Positions 13,538 through 21,068 of a DNA stretch of 22,217 nt are shown here, one piece after another. The stretch covers positions 1 to 22,217 of IMG/VR virus record IMGVR_UViG_3300040751_000012. One strand, given 5' to 3'. Made by a program: the position numbers and the translations under genes. The DNA is from a virus. The notes under the pieces were generated by a model that ran no database searches, was not told where the DNA came from, and saw only the letters and a list, made by a program, of their open reading frames with translations. Every line of letters begins with the position of its first letter. Position 1 is the first letter of the stretch.

Positions 13538-15879
13538 TACATTCTCCTAGAACGTAGAACATAGAAGCCTTCCCATTCTGCCGATTGAAATACACATGGC
13601 AGGTGGCTATCACTCTTTAGTACGATACTAACTTTGTCTGACTTAGCCAGAATACCAAACTCATATGTACCTGAATCAATGGCGGCTCTATTAAGTATGT
13701 TTGCTGCACCACTAACAATACGTCCTGTAAACTTACGATTGTATGTGGCACGTCTAGAAGGTGTTACATCTACCTCAAAGAAACCTGTGTTGTTATACAC
13801 AACTGCATAGTTCCTAAGGTTCAGTACACCTGTGGTTACTGGTTGGTTACCCTGCTTTACTACAGGCTCAGAGAACTGGTATTTAAACGTATACGGAATA
13901 CCAGCATAGACTACTTCATCATCCGCTAACTTACCTGCTACATCTGCTAGGTTTATTACATTACCTGTTTGGTCAATGTAGATTGTGGCTGCGTCAACGT
14001 ATGGTACTGTAGTAAGACCAGCAGTTTCTAATTGTACACGTCTATCCAGATGAATGGAGAACTGACCTGTGGTGTAGTTCGTTGCATCATCTACTGATAA
14101 GTTAATACGCTCAAGGTATAGATTAGTGTCTCTCTTGATTAGCAGTGTAATATCTGCACGGTTAAATGAGCATCCTATTACATCACCATCAAATACCCAG
14201 CGTGACCATGACGACTGTAGCTTTTCTCTGCCTGACCAATAGTACCTGTATACATACAAGGCCTGTGGGTCATTGTCAGTTTGTACCAGTAGCATATCCT
14301 CGTTGGATGATGCTTGGATATTAGTTACATCACCATTGAGATACTCAGGTACGTGTGCTGTAGATTCTGTAGCATCGTTAGTATCTGTGTCTGTATCTAC
14401 ATAGTACTCCCACATGCCAGACCATGCACCACGCTTAGATGCGAAGTACACAAACTTACCTGCTTGTGCTGGTTTGGCTCTGAGGGATGCCTCAAACTCT
14501 GTGGTATTAGTAATGTTTACAGTCTCAGGGGTAAGTACAGGGTCAGCAGTTAGCTTGAACTGTGTAAGGTCTGAGAATAGTAGTAAGGCCTCGTTGAAGG
14601 GTACAGCATGTTTAAGAATACTAACCTTATTAGAGGATACTGCAACATCAATGGGGTCACTATCAACAATAGTAAGTGTAGACTTTCGGAAGAAATCAAA
14701 GTCAACATATTCTCCTGCACGTGCAAAGATAACATTCTCATCAGCTAGGACACCTAGCCTATCACGATGGAAGAAGATGTCAGCCAGAGTATAACCTATG
14801 AATGATGGGAAGTCGTTAGTACCATCATCACCCACCCTACGGTCAGCGTAGCTAACCTCATCAAAGATAAAGCTACCGTCTGGTTGCTTGGCTAGTTTAT
14901 GTGGTAAGGTGGTAGCATCAAGGTCTACAATAATATTAGGCTCAATGGTTTCTTTCCACACACCATCTGCTGTAAACTTGACGTAGTAATCGTCCTGTGC
15001 CTTTTGGTTGTCGCCAGATACTTTAATGTTAAAGTCTACTGGTCCCTCTGTAGGCAGCTTCTTAAAGTCAGCAGTCTCAGTTTTAAACAACAATAAGTGG
15101 TCACCACCATGTGAATCACCTACCTCTACAGTAAAGTTAGTAGTGTCTGTAGACTGAATGTGAATGACAGAACCGTAGCGTGTCAGTGTCAAGCCTGTGA
15201 CAGCAGCACCATTAGTAATGTTATCATAGTAAGTGGTGTTGACTGCTGTGCCTGAGAACGTATCTAAGTTCTCTGCAATAAGGTCAGTAGATGCACCACG
15301 TTCTGCGTTTTGCGTAGCACTAGTACTACTCTGTGTTGATGACTTAGTAGCAAACTCAACAGTGCTTGTGCTTGCACCCTTTGTTAGTTTTAATCTGTAT
15401 GTTGAAGAGTAGTCAGCTTGTTTGACATACACCAATGCCTCAGGATTACGTGAGGGTGATGTGTTAGTACCTTTAGCTACTACTGTGTTCTTGTTTAGGA
15501 TAAAAGTTGTATCAGCAATAGAGACAGCAGCCAACTCTTGGCTTGGGTCAGTCAATCCAGATAGGTATGAGGCTGCATTATTAGTTACAGTCTTTGATAC
15601 ACCATCCTTGTCAAACACTTTGATTGTGCCAGCAGTATCAACAACCATAGAGTAGAACTCATTCTCATCTCTACGGATAGTGTGGATAAAGGCCTTGTCT
15701 ATGTTGTTAATAACTCCTAAGTCAGCAATGTGCTGAGAACTAGGACGCTTAGATAAGCCTGTTACAACATTAGATAAACCGTTTTCCTGTAACTCTGCCT
15801 GTGTGTTAAGACGTAGAGATGGTGGTTGTTGTGATACACCGTTAATCAGATTGGGGATAGATTGACTGATGAGTGCCAT
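13537..15879 (-). CDS. Tail tubular protein B (nozzle), T7 gp12-like
   Basis: Forms the tail nozzle below the adaptor. The 780 residues are close to T7 gp12 (794). The N-terminus has the typical Ser-Ile-Pro-Asn-Leu-Ile-Asn-Gly-Val-Ser-Gln-Gln-Pro, with Gln-Glu-Asn-Gly and Gly-Leu-Ser-Lys-Arg-Pro shortly after. The middle carries the family's Phe-Phe-His-Arg-Asp-Arg-Leu-Gly-Val-Leu and the Ser-Ser-Asn-Lys-Val-Ser-Ile-Leu-Lys-His segments. The C-terminus ends in Glu-Trp-Glu-Gly-Phe-Tyr followed by an Arg-rich tail. The coding end supplies AGGAGA as the ribosome site for the next gene, which starts in a TAATG overlap. No irregularity in length or frame. Confidence 0.95.
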   Translation of the reverse strand: MALISQSIPNLINGVSQQPPSLRLNTQAELQENGLSNVVTGLSKRPSSQHIADLGVINNIDKAFIHTIRRDENEFYSMVVDTAGTIKVFDKDGVSKTVTNNAASYLSGLTDPSQELAAVSIADTTFILNKNTVVAKGTNTSPSRNPEALVYVKQADYSSTYRLKLTKGASTSTVEFATKSSTQSSTSATQNAERGASTDLIAENLDTFSGTAVNTTYYDNITNGAAVTGLTLTRYGSVIHIQSTDTTNFTVEVGDSHGGDHLLLFKTETADFKKLPTEGPVDFNIKVSGDNQKAQDDYYVKFTADGVWKETIEPNIIVDLDATTLPHKLAKQPDGSFIFDEVSYADRRVGDDGTNDFPSFIGYTLADIFFHRDRLGVLADENVIFARAGEYVDFDFFRKSTLTIVDSDPIDVAVSSNKVSILKHAVPFNEALLLFSDLTQFKLTADPVLTPETVNITNTTEFEASLRAKPAQAGKFVYFASKRGAWSGMWEYYVDTDTDTNDATESTAHVPEYLNGDVTNIQASSNEDMLLVQTDNDPQALYVYRYYWSGREKLQSSWSRWVFDGDVIGCSFNRADITLLIKRDTNLYLERINLSVDDATNYTTGQFSIHLDRRVQLETAGLTTVPYVDAATIYIDQTGNVINLADVAGKLADDEVVYAGIPYTFKYQFSEPVVKQGNQPVTTGVLNLRNYAVVYNNTGFFEVDVTPSRRATYNRKFTGRIVSGAANILNRAAIDSGTYEFGILAKSDKVSIVLKSDSHLPCVFQSAEWEGFYVLRSRRM

Positions 15880-16463
15880 TAGAGTGTTCTCCGTCCCTGC
15901 CTGTCGATAATACTAAAGGTGTCATAGTTGTCAAAGATGTTGTGGTCATCAGCAGCCTTGTCGAACTCTTTAAGTTCTGTTAGTGCTTGTGCCTCATCTC
16001 GTATTTGGAAATCATGTAATGTGTTGGAACCTACAACTCTATCTTGGAAGATACGTGTGGCTCTCATTACAATGTAGCGTTTAGCCACCTCTGGTAAATC
16101 AGCAAAGTTTAGCTGTACGACAACATCAAGTGCTGCCTCTGCATTGATTGTAAATGTATGGTTCTTTCTGTCATACATCTTCAGACCACGTTGTACTAGG
16201 TCTGGACTGTCTGGTTTTTGTGTTGCATCTGCACGTAGGATGTCAGTGCCTAATATAATCTCACCATTAATGTCCTGTGCATATGACTTATTTAATTCTG
16301 TATTAAAGTGCCAGCCCATAGACTGCACTTCACGGTCAACTGTATCTACAATAGTTTCTGCTACCTCTGCCTCAAGCAAGCCAGATGATAGACTACTAAC
16401 TGGTGCTTCGCCAATGGCAGAAAGCATAATGTTGACCGCATCTAATTTAGTTGTTCCTGCCAT
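15879..16463 (-). CDS. Tail tubular protein A (adaptor), T7 gp11-like
   Basis: Ring-forming adaptor joining the portal to the nozzle and providing attachment sites for fibres. The 194 residues match T7 gp11 (196). Characteristic features are the opening Ala-Val-Asn-Ile-Met-Leu-Ser-Ala-Ile-Gly-Glu-Ala-Pro-Val, the Gly-Trp-His-Phe-Asn-Thr-Glu segment (about residues 50-56), the Leu-Pro-Glu-Val-Ala-Lys-Arg-Tyr-Ile helix and a C-terminal Asn-Ile-Phe-Asp. AAGGTG lies about 7 bases before the ATG. Its stop overlaps the start of the nozzle gene (TAATG), with GGAGAA inside its last codons acting as the next ribosome site, so the two tail-tube genes are translated together. Confidence 0.94.
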   Translation of the reverse strand: MAGTTKLDAVNIMLSAIGEAPVSSLSSGLLEAEVAETIVDTVDREVQSMGWHFNTELNKSYAQDINGEIILGTDILRADATQKPDSPDLVQRGLKMYDRKNHTFTINAEAALDVVVQLNFADLPEVAKRYIVMRATRIFQDRVVGSNTLHDFQIRDEAQALTELKEFDKAADDHNIFDNYDTFSIIDRQGRRTL

Positions 16464-16472
16464 GTTATCACC

Positions 16473-16733
16473 TTATGCTTTATCTTTCCACTTGACCTTA
16501 TTAGCCCAATAAGCTGCGCTAGTCTCACCCTTGGCTATGTTCTTACGATGTCTATTTCTAAAAGCATCCCTTTGTTCTTTGCTTTGATTAGTCTTAGCAC
16601 CTAGTTCACCAAACCTAATAATCTCTGGGTTTTTCTTAGTACCAATTAAGACAGCGTGTGACTTGTTACCTTTAGGGGAACGCTTCGGTATACGTAAACC
16701 CGTGAAGGTTTCACCTGCATGTTGAATAGTCAT
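16473..16733 (-). CDS. Small basic conserved phage protein (86 aa)
   Basis: Function unknown. The first half looks like a small beta fold (Gly-Leu-Arg-Ile-Pro-Lys, Lys-Ser-His-Ala-Val-Leu-Ile-Gly, Glu-Ile-Ile-Arg-Phe-Gly). The second half has a conserved-looking motif, Ser-Lys-Glu-Gln-Arg-Asp-Ala-Phe-Arg-Asn-Arg-His-Arg-Lys-Asn, followed by Ser-Ala-Ala-Tyr-Trp-Ala-Asn-Lys-Val-Lys-Trp. A Phe-Gly, Arg-rich His, then Tyr-Trp pattern is shared by small uncharacterised proteins of several tailed phages (DUF5754-like), remembered rather than searched. It is translationally coupled to the 52-residue gene upstream and followed 10 bases later by the adaptor gene. Its place between capsid and tail genes suggests a virion or assembly role. 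Confidence 0.8.
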   Translation of the reverse strand: MTIQHAGETFTGLRIPKRSPKGNKSHAVLIGTKKNPEIIRFGELGAKTNQSKEQRDAFRNRHRKNIAKGETSAAYWANKVKWKDKA

Positions 16734-16888
16734 GCTTTTTTCTTTCCGTACTTAGCCATGATTGCAGCTACCTGCTTTTGTGGCTTACCGCCAAATGACA
16801 TCTTCTTGCCTGTTTTCTTAGATTCAGCTTTAGCAGCAGCTACACCTTCTTTAGTATATTTGTATTTCTTTCCACCAACTTCAGGCAT
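16730..16888 (-). CDS. Small basic phage protein (52 aa)
   Basis: A complete short gene directly after the capsid terminator. The product begins Met-Pro-Glu-Val-Gly-Gly-Lys-Lys-Tyr and is about a quarter lysine, with Lys-Lys-Thr-Gly-Lys-Lys in the middle and Lys-Tyr-Gly-Lys-Lys-Lys-Ala at the end. Small proteins opening with Met-Pro-x-Val-Gly-Gly-Lys-Lys-Phe/Tyr are familiar from many tailed-phage genomes, from memory, and have no settled function. A GGAG Shine-Dalgarno lies 7 bases before the ATG. Its TGA overlaps the next ATG (ATGA), implying coupled translation. The charge would suit contact with nucleic acid or with the capsid interior, which is a guess. T7 has no gene at this place. Confidence 0.85.
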   Translation of the reverse strand: MPEVGGKKYKYTKEGVAAAKAESKKTGKKMSFGGKPQKQVAAIMAKYGKKKA

Positions 16889-16902
16889 ATCTTACTCCAA
16901 AT

Positions 16903-16935
16903 AAAAAAGGAGAGAGGCTCTAGAAACCTCTCCCC
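16903..16935 (-). terminator. Intrinsic terminator after the major capsid gene
   Basis: On the minus strand GGGGAGAGG pairs with CCTCTCTCC (nine pairs, one G-U) around a 9-base loop and is followed at once by six T. It starts 8 bases past the capsid stop codon. It corresponds in position to the T7 late terminator after gene 10. Downstream tail genes must be reached by read-through, unless a promoter hides in the short gap. Confidence 0.9.
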
Positions 16936-16943
16936 TCGTTAGA

Positions 16944-18059
16944 TTACTGTTCAATCAAGCCGATGCAGCAAGCAGGACGCAGGACGTTATGCCCCATTGC
17001 GTACTTAGCTACCATCAGTGTACCTTGACGATTAATCTGATACTCTGATTCCATGCCCAAGTCAAGCAACTTGACAGTAGCAACGGCATCAGGAGTAAAG
17101 ACAAATCCACGGAACTGCTTGGCTTCTGCAACCATGTCACGAGTGTCAACAGCAGCAGTTGGCAGGTCATAATGAGTTGTACGGCCTGAACCAGCAGTGT
17201 TAGCTAAAGGCTGGTTGTCAGAAGTCTCACCTTCCGCAGCATTACCTGTTACCAGTGAAGCATACAGGTTGTTTACGTTAGCATGGTTTGACATGATAAC
17301 AGGCATACCAGCGATTGATGGTACTGTAGCACCTGCTACTGAACCTGTGCCACCAAAGTCACGGTTCATGTATGTCAGCTTGCTACCATCAGTAACGTCA
17401 AGCAGTGCATAGTACTGGTCAGGAGCCAGAACAACGGTTGCACCCTCAGTTGGTACGTTCTTGACTTCCATCTCTTTACGAGCATCAAAGATAGCTTTAG
17501 CAATCTTAGCTGGGTCAAGTGAATCAGCAGTAGCTGTACCGATGTCTACGTTGTCTGTAAAGTCTTCCTCAGTGAAAGCTTTGTAGTCTTGGACAAGACC
17601 AGCAGCAGCAGTTGCGTTGGTTGACAGAGCAGCCTTAACGAGCATACGTGCTACGTTACGGTCAGCTTCGTTAGCCAATGCGATACCAGCTTCTTTTGAG
17701 TAGATGCTACGTACATCGTAGTGGTTGATTGCTTCGTCAATGTTAGCAATGAACTGGCTTGAGATAAGCAAGTCATCAATCGTGACGATACGCTCACCTG
17801 CACGAATGTTGCCACCAGTGATTTCGTTCCCTGGGGTCAAGTATTCGGCAGTTGCACGTCCTGTCATTGGGAATGATGCAGACTTACCTTTTGAAATTGT
17901 GCGAGTACGCACTTTGTCCATAAGGACTTTCTTTTCCTCAAAGGCGGTAAGGACTTCCCCAGCATACAGCTTGAGAAACAAGTCTCTTACGTCACCTGAG
18001 AGGTTATTCTGACCCTGAAAGCTTACGGTGTAAGCAGGGTTTGAAGCAGCTTGTGCCAT
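16944..18059 (-). CDS. Major capsid protein, T7 gp10-like
   Basis: Main shell protein, HK97 fold by family. The 371 residues compare with 345 for T7 gp10A. Visible hallmarks are the N-terminal Gly-Asp-Val-Arg-Asp-Leu-Phe-Leu-Lys and Gly-Glu-Val-Leu-Thr-Ala-Phe-Glu segments (about residues 22-42), the E-loop-like region with Ser-Phe-Pro-Met-Thr-Gly (about 63-68), Asp-Asp-Leu-Leu-Ile-Ser-Ser (about 94-100), and the conserved Pro-Asp-Gln-Tyr-Tyr-Ala-Leu-Leu motif in the second half. It has its own long leader upstream with GAGG before the ATG, and a strong terminator 8 bases after the stop, so its expression can be set separately. The early terminator leaves no room for a T7-style frameshifted 10B extension. 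Confidence 0.95.
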   Translation of the reverse strand: MAQAASNPAYTVSFQGQNNLSGDVRDLFLKLYAGEVLTAFEEKKVLMDKVRTRTISKGKSASFPMTGRATAEYLTPGNEITGGNIRAGERIVTIDDLLISSQFIANIDEAINHYDVRSIYSKEAGIALANEADRNVARMLVKAALSTNATAAAGLVQDYKAFTEEDFTDNVDIGTATADSLDPAKIAKAIFDARKEMEVKNVPTEGATVVLAPDQYYALLDVTDGSKLTYMNRDFGGTGSVAGATVPSIAGMPVIMSNHANVNNLYASLVTGNAAEGETSDNQPLANTAGSGRTTHYDLPTAAVDTRDMVAEAKQFRGFVFTPDAVATVKLLDLGMESEYQINRQGTLMVAKYAMGHNVLRPACCIGLIEQ

Positions 18060-18268
18060 TTTAAATTACCTCTTAGTAATGTTAATGTTGAGTTGTAGTT
18101 ACACTCTGCATTACATTACATCCTTTCTCCAAGATTGTCCCTCGCAAGGGGTCAGGGGTAATCGTTTGTATGTGTGCTTTCGTGTATAGGGCGTCCCCTA
18201 TTAAATACACCCACGTTAGGTGTACTTAAAAGGAGAGGGGAGCAAGCCCCCCAATCCCATGCAACAAT
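18060..18268 (-). promoter_or_regulatory. Structured leader before the major capsid gene
   Basis: This is the only long non-coding stretch in the window. In transcript order it holds four potential hairpins: 18237-18252; a nine-pair stem (one G-U) with 7-base loop at 18203-18227; a six-pair stem (ATAGGG/CCCTAT) with 4-base loop at 18186-18201; and a CCCT/AGGG stem with 4-base loop at 18139-18150. The last ~55 bases before the start are A/T-rich and unstructured. They contain AGGATGTAATGTAATG and CAACATTA at 18083-18090, a partial match to the end of the candidate promoter element. In T7 the equivalent gap holds the strong gene 10 promoter and leader. A promoter here is expected, but no convincing one is visible. 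Confidence 0.55.
18237..18252 (-). terminator. Hairpin after the scaffold gene, possible weak terminator
   Basis: On the minus strand GGGGGGCTTGCTCCCC folds into a six-pair stem (one G-U) closed by a CUUG tetraloop, 16 bases after the scaffold stop. The run of four T falls five bases beyond the stem, so it is not a textbook intrinsic terminator. It may attenuate transcription or protect or process the 3' end of the portal-scaffold message. Confidence 0.45.
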
Positions 18269-19024
18269 TTAGAACAGACTAGACTTAGCCAACTTATCAG
18301 CTATGCTTTGCCTGTAGGCAGGGTCTTTAGCGTATCTAGGGTCACCCATAGCAGCAGTAAGTTCCGCAGTACTTTCAAAACGCCCACCTGAGGATACAGC
18401 ACCTGTGCCACCTTGCATCAGTGTCGGCTCTGCCTCAGAACGATAACGTGCATTAAGACCTTGTACGGCTAACCTAATCATATTAGGGTCACCGCTTTCC
18501 ATTGTTGCATTGTAGGCATTAACCTCGTTATCTGGAAGGTTATCTGCTGCCCACTGAACCATTTGTGCGTACTGTTCTCCACCACCAGCAACGTCATACA
18601 TTTCTGAGGTCATCTGTGCAGCTAGTGCATCCTGACCTGCAACCCATGAATCAACCATGCTGCGTGGGAACCCAGCCTCTTGCAAGGCTTGATACGCATC
18701 TTCAGATAATCCACCATTCTCTGCGTACTCCTGCTGGAATACGTCAAAGTCTAGTCCTTTATCATCTAGTAGTTGTGCCACATCTGAGGCACTCTCTTCA
18801 CCAGAGACTTCTACTTCTTCTGTAGTCTCTTTTTCTTGCTGTGGTTGACCAAGCTTGCTCTCTAATGCTGAGTAAGCTTTAGCCATATCTTCCACAGACT
18901 TAAACTTTTCAGGCAACCAGTCAGGACGCTCTTCAGTCTCTGTACGCTCTTTGTCGAGCATAGCCTGAACATGTTCCTGTGATTCTGGTGCTTCTTCTTG
19001 ATAAGTATTTAAGGCATCTGCCAT
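18269..19024 (-). CDS. Capsid assembly scaffolding protein, T7 gp9-like
   Basis: Guides polymerisation of the major capsid protein into the procapsid and leaves before DNA packaging. The 251-residue protein is strongly acidic in its first half. It contains Trp-Leu-Pro-Glu-Lys-Phe-Lys-Ser-Val-Glu-Asp (about residues 39-49) followed by an Ala-Tyr-x-x-Leu-Glu-x-Lys-Leu-Gly helix, a signature of phage scaffolds. The C-terminus (Tyr-Arg-Gln-Ser-Ile-Ala-Asp-Lys-Leu) is a basic helical tail of the sort that contacts the coat protein. Position between portal and major capsid supports the call. GGAG lies 6 bases before the ATG. A G/C-rich hairpin follows the stop, so expression may be set apart from the capsid gene. 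Confidence 0.92.
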   Translation of the reverse strand: MADALNTYQEEAPESQEHVQAMLDKERTETEERPDWLPEKFKSVEDMAKAYSALESKLGQPQQEKETTEEVEVSGEESASDVAQLLDDKGLDFDVFQQEYAENGGLSEDAYQALQEAGFPRSMVDSWVAGQDALAAQMTSEMYDVAGGGEQYAQMVQWAADNLPDNEVNAYNATMESGDPNMIRLAVQGLNARYRSEAEPTLMQGGTGAVSSGGRFESTAELTAAMGDPRYAKDPAYRQSIADKLAKSSLF

Positions 19025-19027
19025 CTG

Positions 19028-20563
19028 TTACTCCGATTCTACTACGCCTTTAGCTACTTGTGGTGCTGCTGCTTGCATTGCACCCATAGCTGCTTGCTGT
19101 TCCATCTGTTGTTGCATCATCATTTGTTGTTGCATCATCTCTTGTTGTTTCTGCTCTGGTGATTTAATCAGGCCAGATGTATCAATACCAAGTGATGCAG
19201 CCAAACGGTCTATGTAGTCACCTAGATTCATCTCACTAGCAATAACTTCTTGACCCAAGGGCTGTAAGTATTGCAGAAATGCTGCTAGTTTATTCAAGTC
19301 TTGTCCACGTCCAAGTGCTTCGATACCTGTAACAACAGTAGGTTTAACACTATCCTTAGGCATACGAGGCATCTTGCCCTGCTTAGTCAATGATTCAAGT
19401 AGCAGGTTGATAAGTGGTAGTTGGAACTCTTGGGACAGGATGGAGTATACACCACCCAAGGCAGTCTCAAGTTCCTGTGCCATGTACCTAATCTCTTCGG
19501 CAGTCACACGTTCTGCTGGACGCTGAATGGAAGAATTAAGTAGAAACGCAGCAGCCAGACGCTCGTTAATCATACGCATAGTCTCAAGGGCTACACGGAA
19601 ATCACCTGACTTCTGCACCTGTAGTGTTGATACATCGTTAGCATCACCTGTTAGGAACGCACCGTTTGCTGCTTTTGCAAGGTTCGCTGACTTGGTGCTA
19701 CCGTTAGGACGTACCAAGAATAATACTTTAGATGATGCAGCACTACCCTGCACAATGGCTTGGGTCAATGCCTCAAGTGAACGCAAGTCACCGATGTATT
19801 CTTCGATGAAACCACGTCCATAATCCTCACCATCAATACGGATAAAACGTAATGGAATAAATGGGTTCTGGTCTTCTTTGAATGTACCACGTGAATTAGG
19901 TACTTCGATACCAGCTACCTCTTGATGCACCTCAAAGCCTTTTTCTGTACGCTTGAGACATGTGTACAGGTCATAATTTTTCTTTGGTGAATCTGATGGG
20001 GGTATCATATCCTTGACTGCATCAGGCAGCATCATAGCTGCAACACTTTCCTTGGTAATAATCTCTAGGATATTACCCATAGCATCACGCTTGGTAGTGT
20101 AGCGGTCAGGTCTATATACTTTCATACCACCCTGTTTAGGCATGTATACCAAAGCATTGCCTGTCACAATAAGCAACTTTAGTGCCTCAAAGACAGGCAC
20201 ACGTATGGCTTTGCTTTCTATCTCTTGCATGGCTGCACGTTCAATACGTGCTAAACCTTCCTCTACTTGACCACGATTATCACCAGCAATAGTTTGCAAG
20301 TCAAAGTCGTCAATGGTCAGGCGAAAGAAAGGGCTATTGGGTGGCAAGAGTGCCATCAACAATTTGGATGCAAGGTTATTTACACCCCTTGCCCCAATGC
20401 CTTGATACGGTGTAGCATACACAGATGAACTGCTATGCCCTTCGTCTGGCAAAAGAGTAGGGATAGTCAGCCTTGCTGCTTCACGTCCACGTTCTAGGAA
20501 CGTATCACGCTCACTTTCTAATTGACTGTAGCGTTTAGCTACTGTTCCTACTTCTTGTTCCAT
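19028..20563 (-). CDS. Portal (head-tail connector) protein, T7 gp8-like
   Basis: Forms the dodecameric ring at the capsid vertex through which DNA is packaged and ejected. At 511 residues it is close to T7 gp8 (536). Recognisable portal stretches are the N-terminal Arg-Glu-Ala-Ala-Arg-Leu-Thr-Ile-Pro region, the Gly-Ala-Arg-Gly-Val-Asn-Asn-Leu-Ala-Ser-Lys-Leu segment (about residues 57-68), Thr-Gly-Asn-Ala-Leu-Val-Tyr (about 154-160) and the Arg-Pro-Ala-Glu-Arg-Val-Thr-Ala-Glu-Glu-Ile-Arg segment in the C-terminal half. The last ~45 residues are rich in Gln and Met, then Ala, and look flexible. AAGGA precedes the ATG by 6-7 bases. The scaffold gene starts 4 bases after the stop, the usual T7 order. 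Confidence 0.95.
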   Translation of the reverse strand: MEQEVGTVAKRYSQLESERDTFLERGREAARLTIPTLLPDEGHSSSSVYATPYQGIGARGVNNLASKLLMALLPPNSPFFRLTIDDFDLQTIAGDNRGQVEEGLARIERAAMQEIESKAIRVPVFEALKLLIVTGNALVYMPKQGGMKVYRPDRYTTKRDAMGNILEIITKESVAAMMLPDAVKDMIPPSDSPKKNYDLYTCLKRTEKGFEVHQEVAGIEVPNSRGTFKEDQNPFIPLRFIRIDGEDYGRGFIEEYIGDLRSLEALTQAIVQGSAASSKVLFLVRPNGSTKSANLAKAANGAFLTGDANDVSTLQVQKSGDFRVALETMRMINERLAAAFLLNSSIQRPAERVTAEEIRYMAQELETALGGVYSILSQEFQLPLINLLLESLTKQGKMPRMPKDSVKPTVVTGIEALGRGQDLNKLAAFLQYLQPLGQEVIASEMNLGDYIDRLAASLGIDTSGLIKSPEQKQQEMMQQQMMMQQQMEQQAAMGAMQAAAPQVAKGVVESE

Positions 20564-20573
20564 TAGTTATTCC

Positions 20574-20822
20574 TTACGAAGTTGGAATGTTAAGGCCACT
20601 AGCACCCTCACCGCCTACGTTAGCAGCAGCAGGGCTGAGTGTCAGGGCTTTCTTGCCCTTCTTTTTCTTTTGCATCATGCCTGAATCAGTTTCGATTTCT
20701 GAAACTTCTGTGTCTTCTGTACTTTTTGCTGCGGCTGTAGTAGTCACATCAGCAGGTGCAGATGCTGTATATGATGTTTGGGGTTTACTCTTGCCTGTTA
20801 ATTGTTTAATTGTGCCACCCAT
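20574..20822 (-). CDS. Lysine-rich small protein B, paralog of the preceding gene
   Basis: An 82-residue Ser/Thr/Ala-rich, probably disordered protein. A Thr-rich stretch is followed by an acidic segment (Thr-Glu-Val-Ser-Glu-Ile-Glu-Thr-Asp), then Lys-Lys-Lys-Lys-Gly-Lys-Lys-Ala-Leu and a C-terminal Gly-Leu-Asn-Ile-Pro. The basic nonapeptide is identical to that of the upstream neighbour, and the tails match in pattern. The start overlaps the upstream stop (TAATG), implying translational coupling. The portal gene follows 10 bases after the stop, so it is co-expressed with head genes. No enzyme motif is visible. A minor head component, an assembly factor or a DNA-contacting protein are all possible and not separable from sequence alone. 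Confidence 0.75.
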   Translation of the reverse strand: MGGTIKQLTGKSKPQTSYTASAPADVTTTAAAKSTEDTEVSEIETDSGMMQKKKKGKKALTLSPAAANVGGEGASGLNIPTS

Positions 20823-21064
20823 TACATACCACCTGTATTAGCTTTAGGAATCTGTAGACCAGCACCAGTGCTACCTGTCTGTGTAGAAGGGTCAGTCAGT
20901 GGCGTCTTCAGTGCTTTCTTACCCTTCTTCTTCTTGGTAAGCTGCTCTGATTCCAAATCTGTTTCGTCTAACTCAATGTCTGGTGTCTTAGTTACTGCTG
21001 TCACAGGACGTGCAGGTGTTGGCATTACTGGTGGTGGTTTTGGTCCACCTAAAATTGAACCCAT
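20822..21064 (-). CDS. Lysine-rich small protein A, paralog of the next gene
   Basis: An 80-residue, low-complexity, probably disordered protein. It opens with Met-Gly-Ser-Ile-Leu-Gly-Gly-Pro-Lys and a proline-rich stretch, then an acidic block (about residues 33-45), a basic Lys-Lys-Lys-Lys-Gly-Lys-Lys-Ala-Leu motif (about 49-57), and a Gly-rich tail with Gly-Leu-Gln-Ile-Pro. The same order (acidic block, basic motif, Gly-Leu-x-Ile-Pro) recurs in the next gene, so they look like diverged duplicates. The ATG at 21064, with GAGG upstream, is preferred over a TTG five codons earlier that would overlap the previous gene. The stop overlaps the next start as TAATG. Small Met-Gly-x-x-x-Gly proteins with a basic motif occur near portal genes in many podoviruses, from memory; a virion or head-assembly role is only a guess. 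Confidence 0.75.
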   Translation of the reverse strand: MGSILGGPKPPPVMPTPARPVTAVTKTPDIELDETDLESEQLTKKKKGKKALKTPLTDPSTQTGSTGAGLQIPKANTGGM

Positions 21065-21068
21065 GATA

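Noticed and set aside
14414-14794. 126-codon plus-strand open frame
   Set aside because: Fully antisense to the nozzle gene, whose frame is intact and well supported; no ribosome site or family features seen.
16719-16904. 61-codon plus-strand open frame over the post-capsid region
   Set aside because: The minus-strand 52-residue gene in the same place has a good ribosome site, an ATGA overlap and a familiar family opening.
16936-17000. T7-style frameshifted capsid extension (gp10B-like)
   Set aside because: The terminator hairpin begins 8 bases after the stop codon, leaving no extension frame; no slippery heptamer was noticed near the end.
18082-18100. Third copy of the candidate promoter before the capsid gene
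   Set aside because: Only CAACATTA matches without a gap. The same 8-mer also occurs inside genes (near 3915 and 16429), so it is not counted as a copy.
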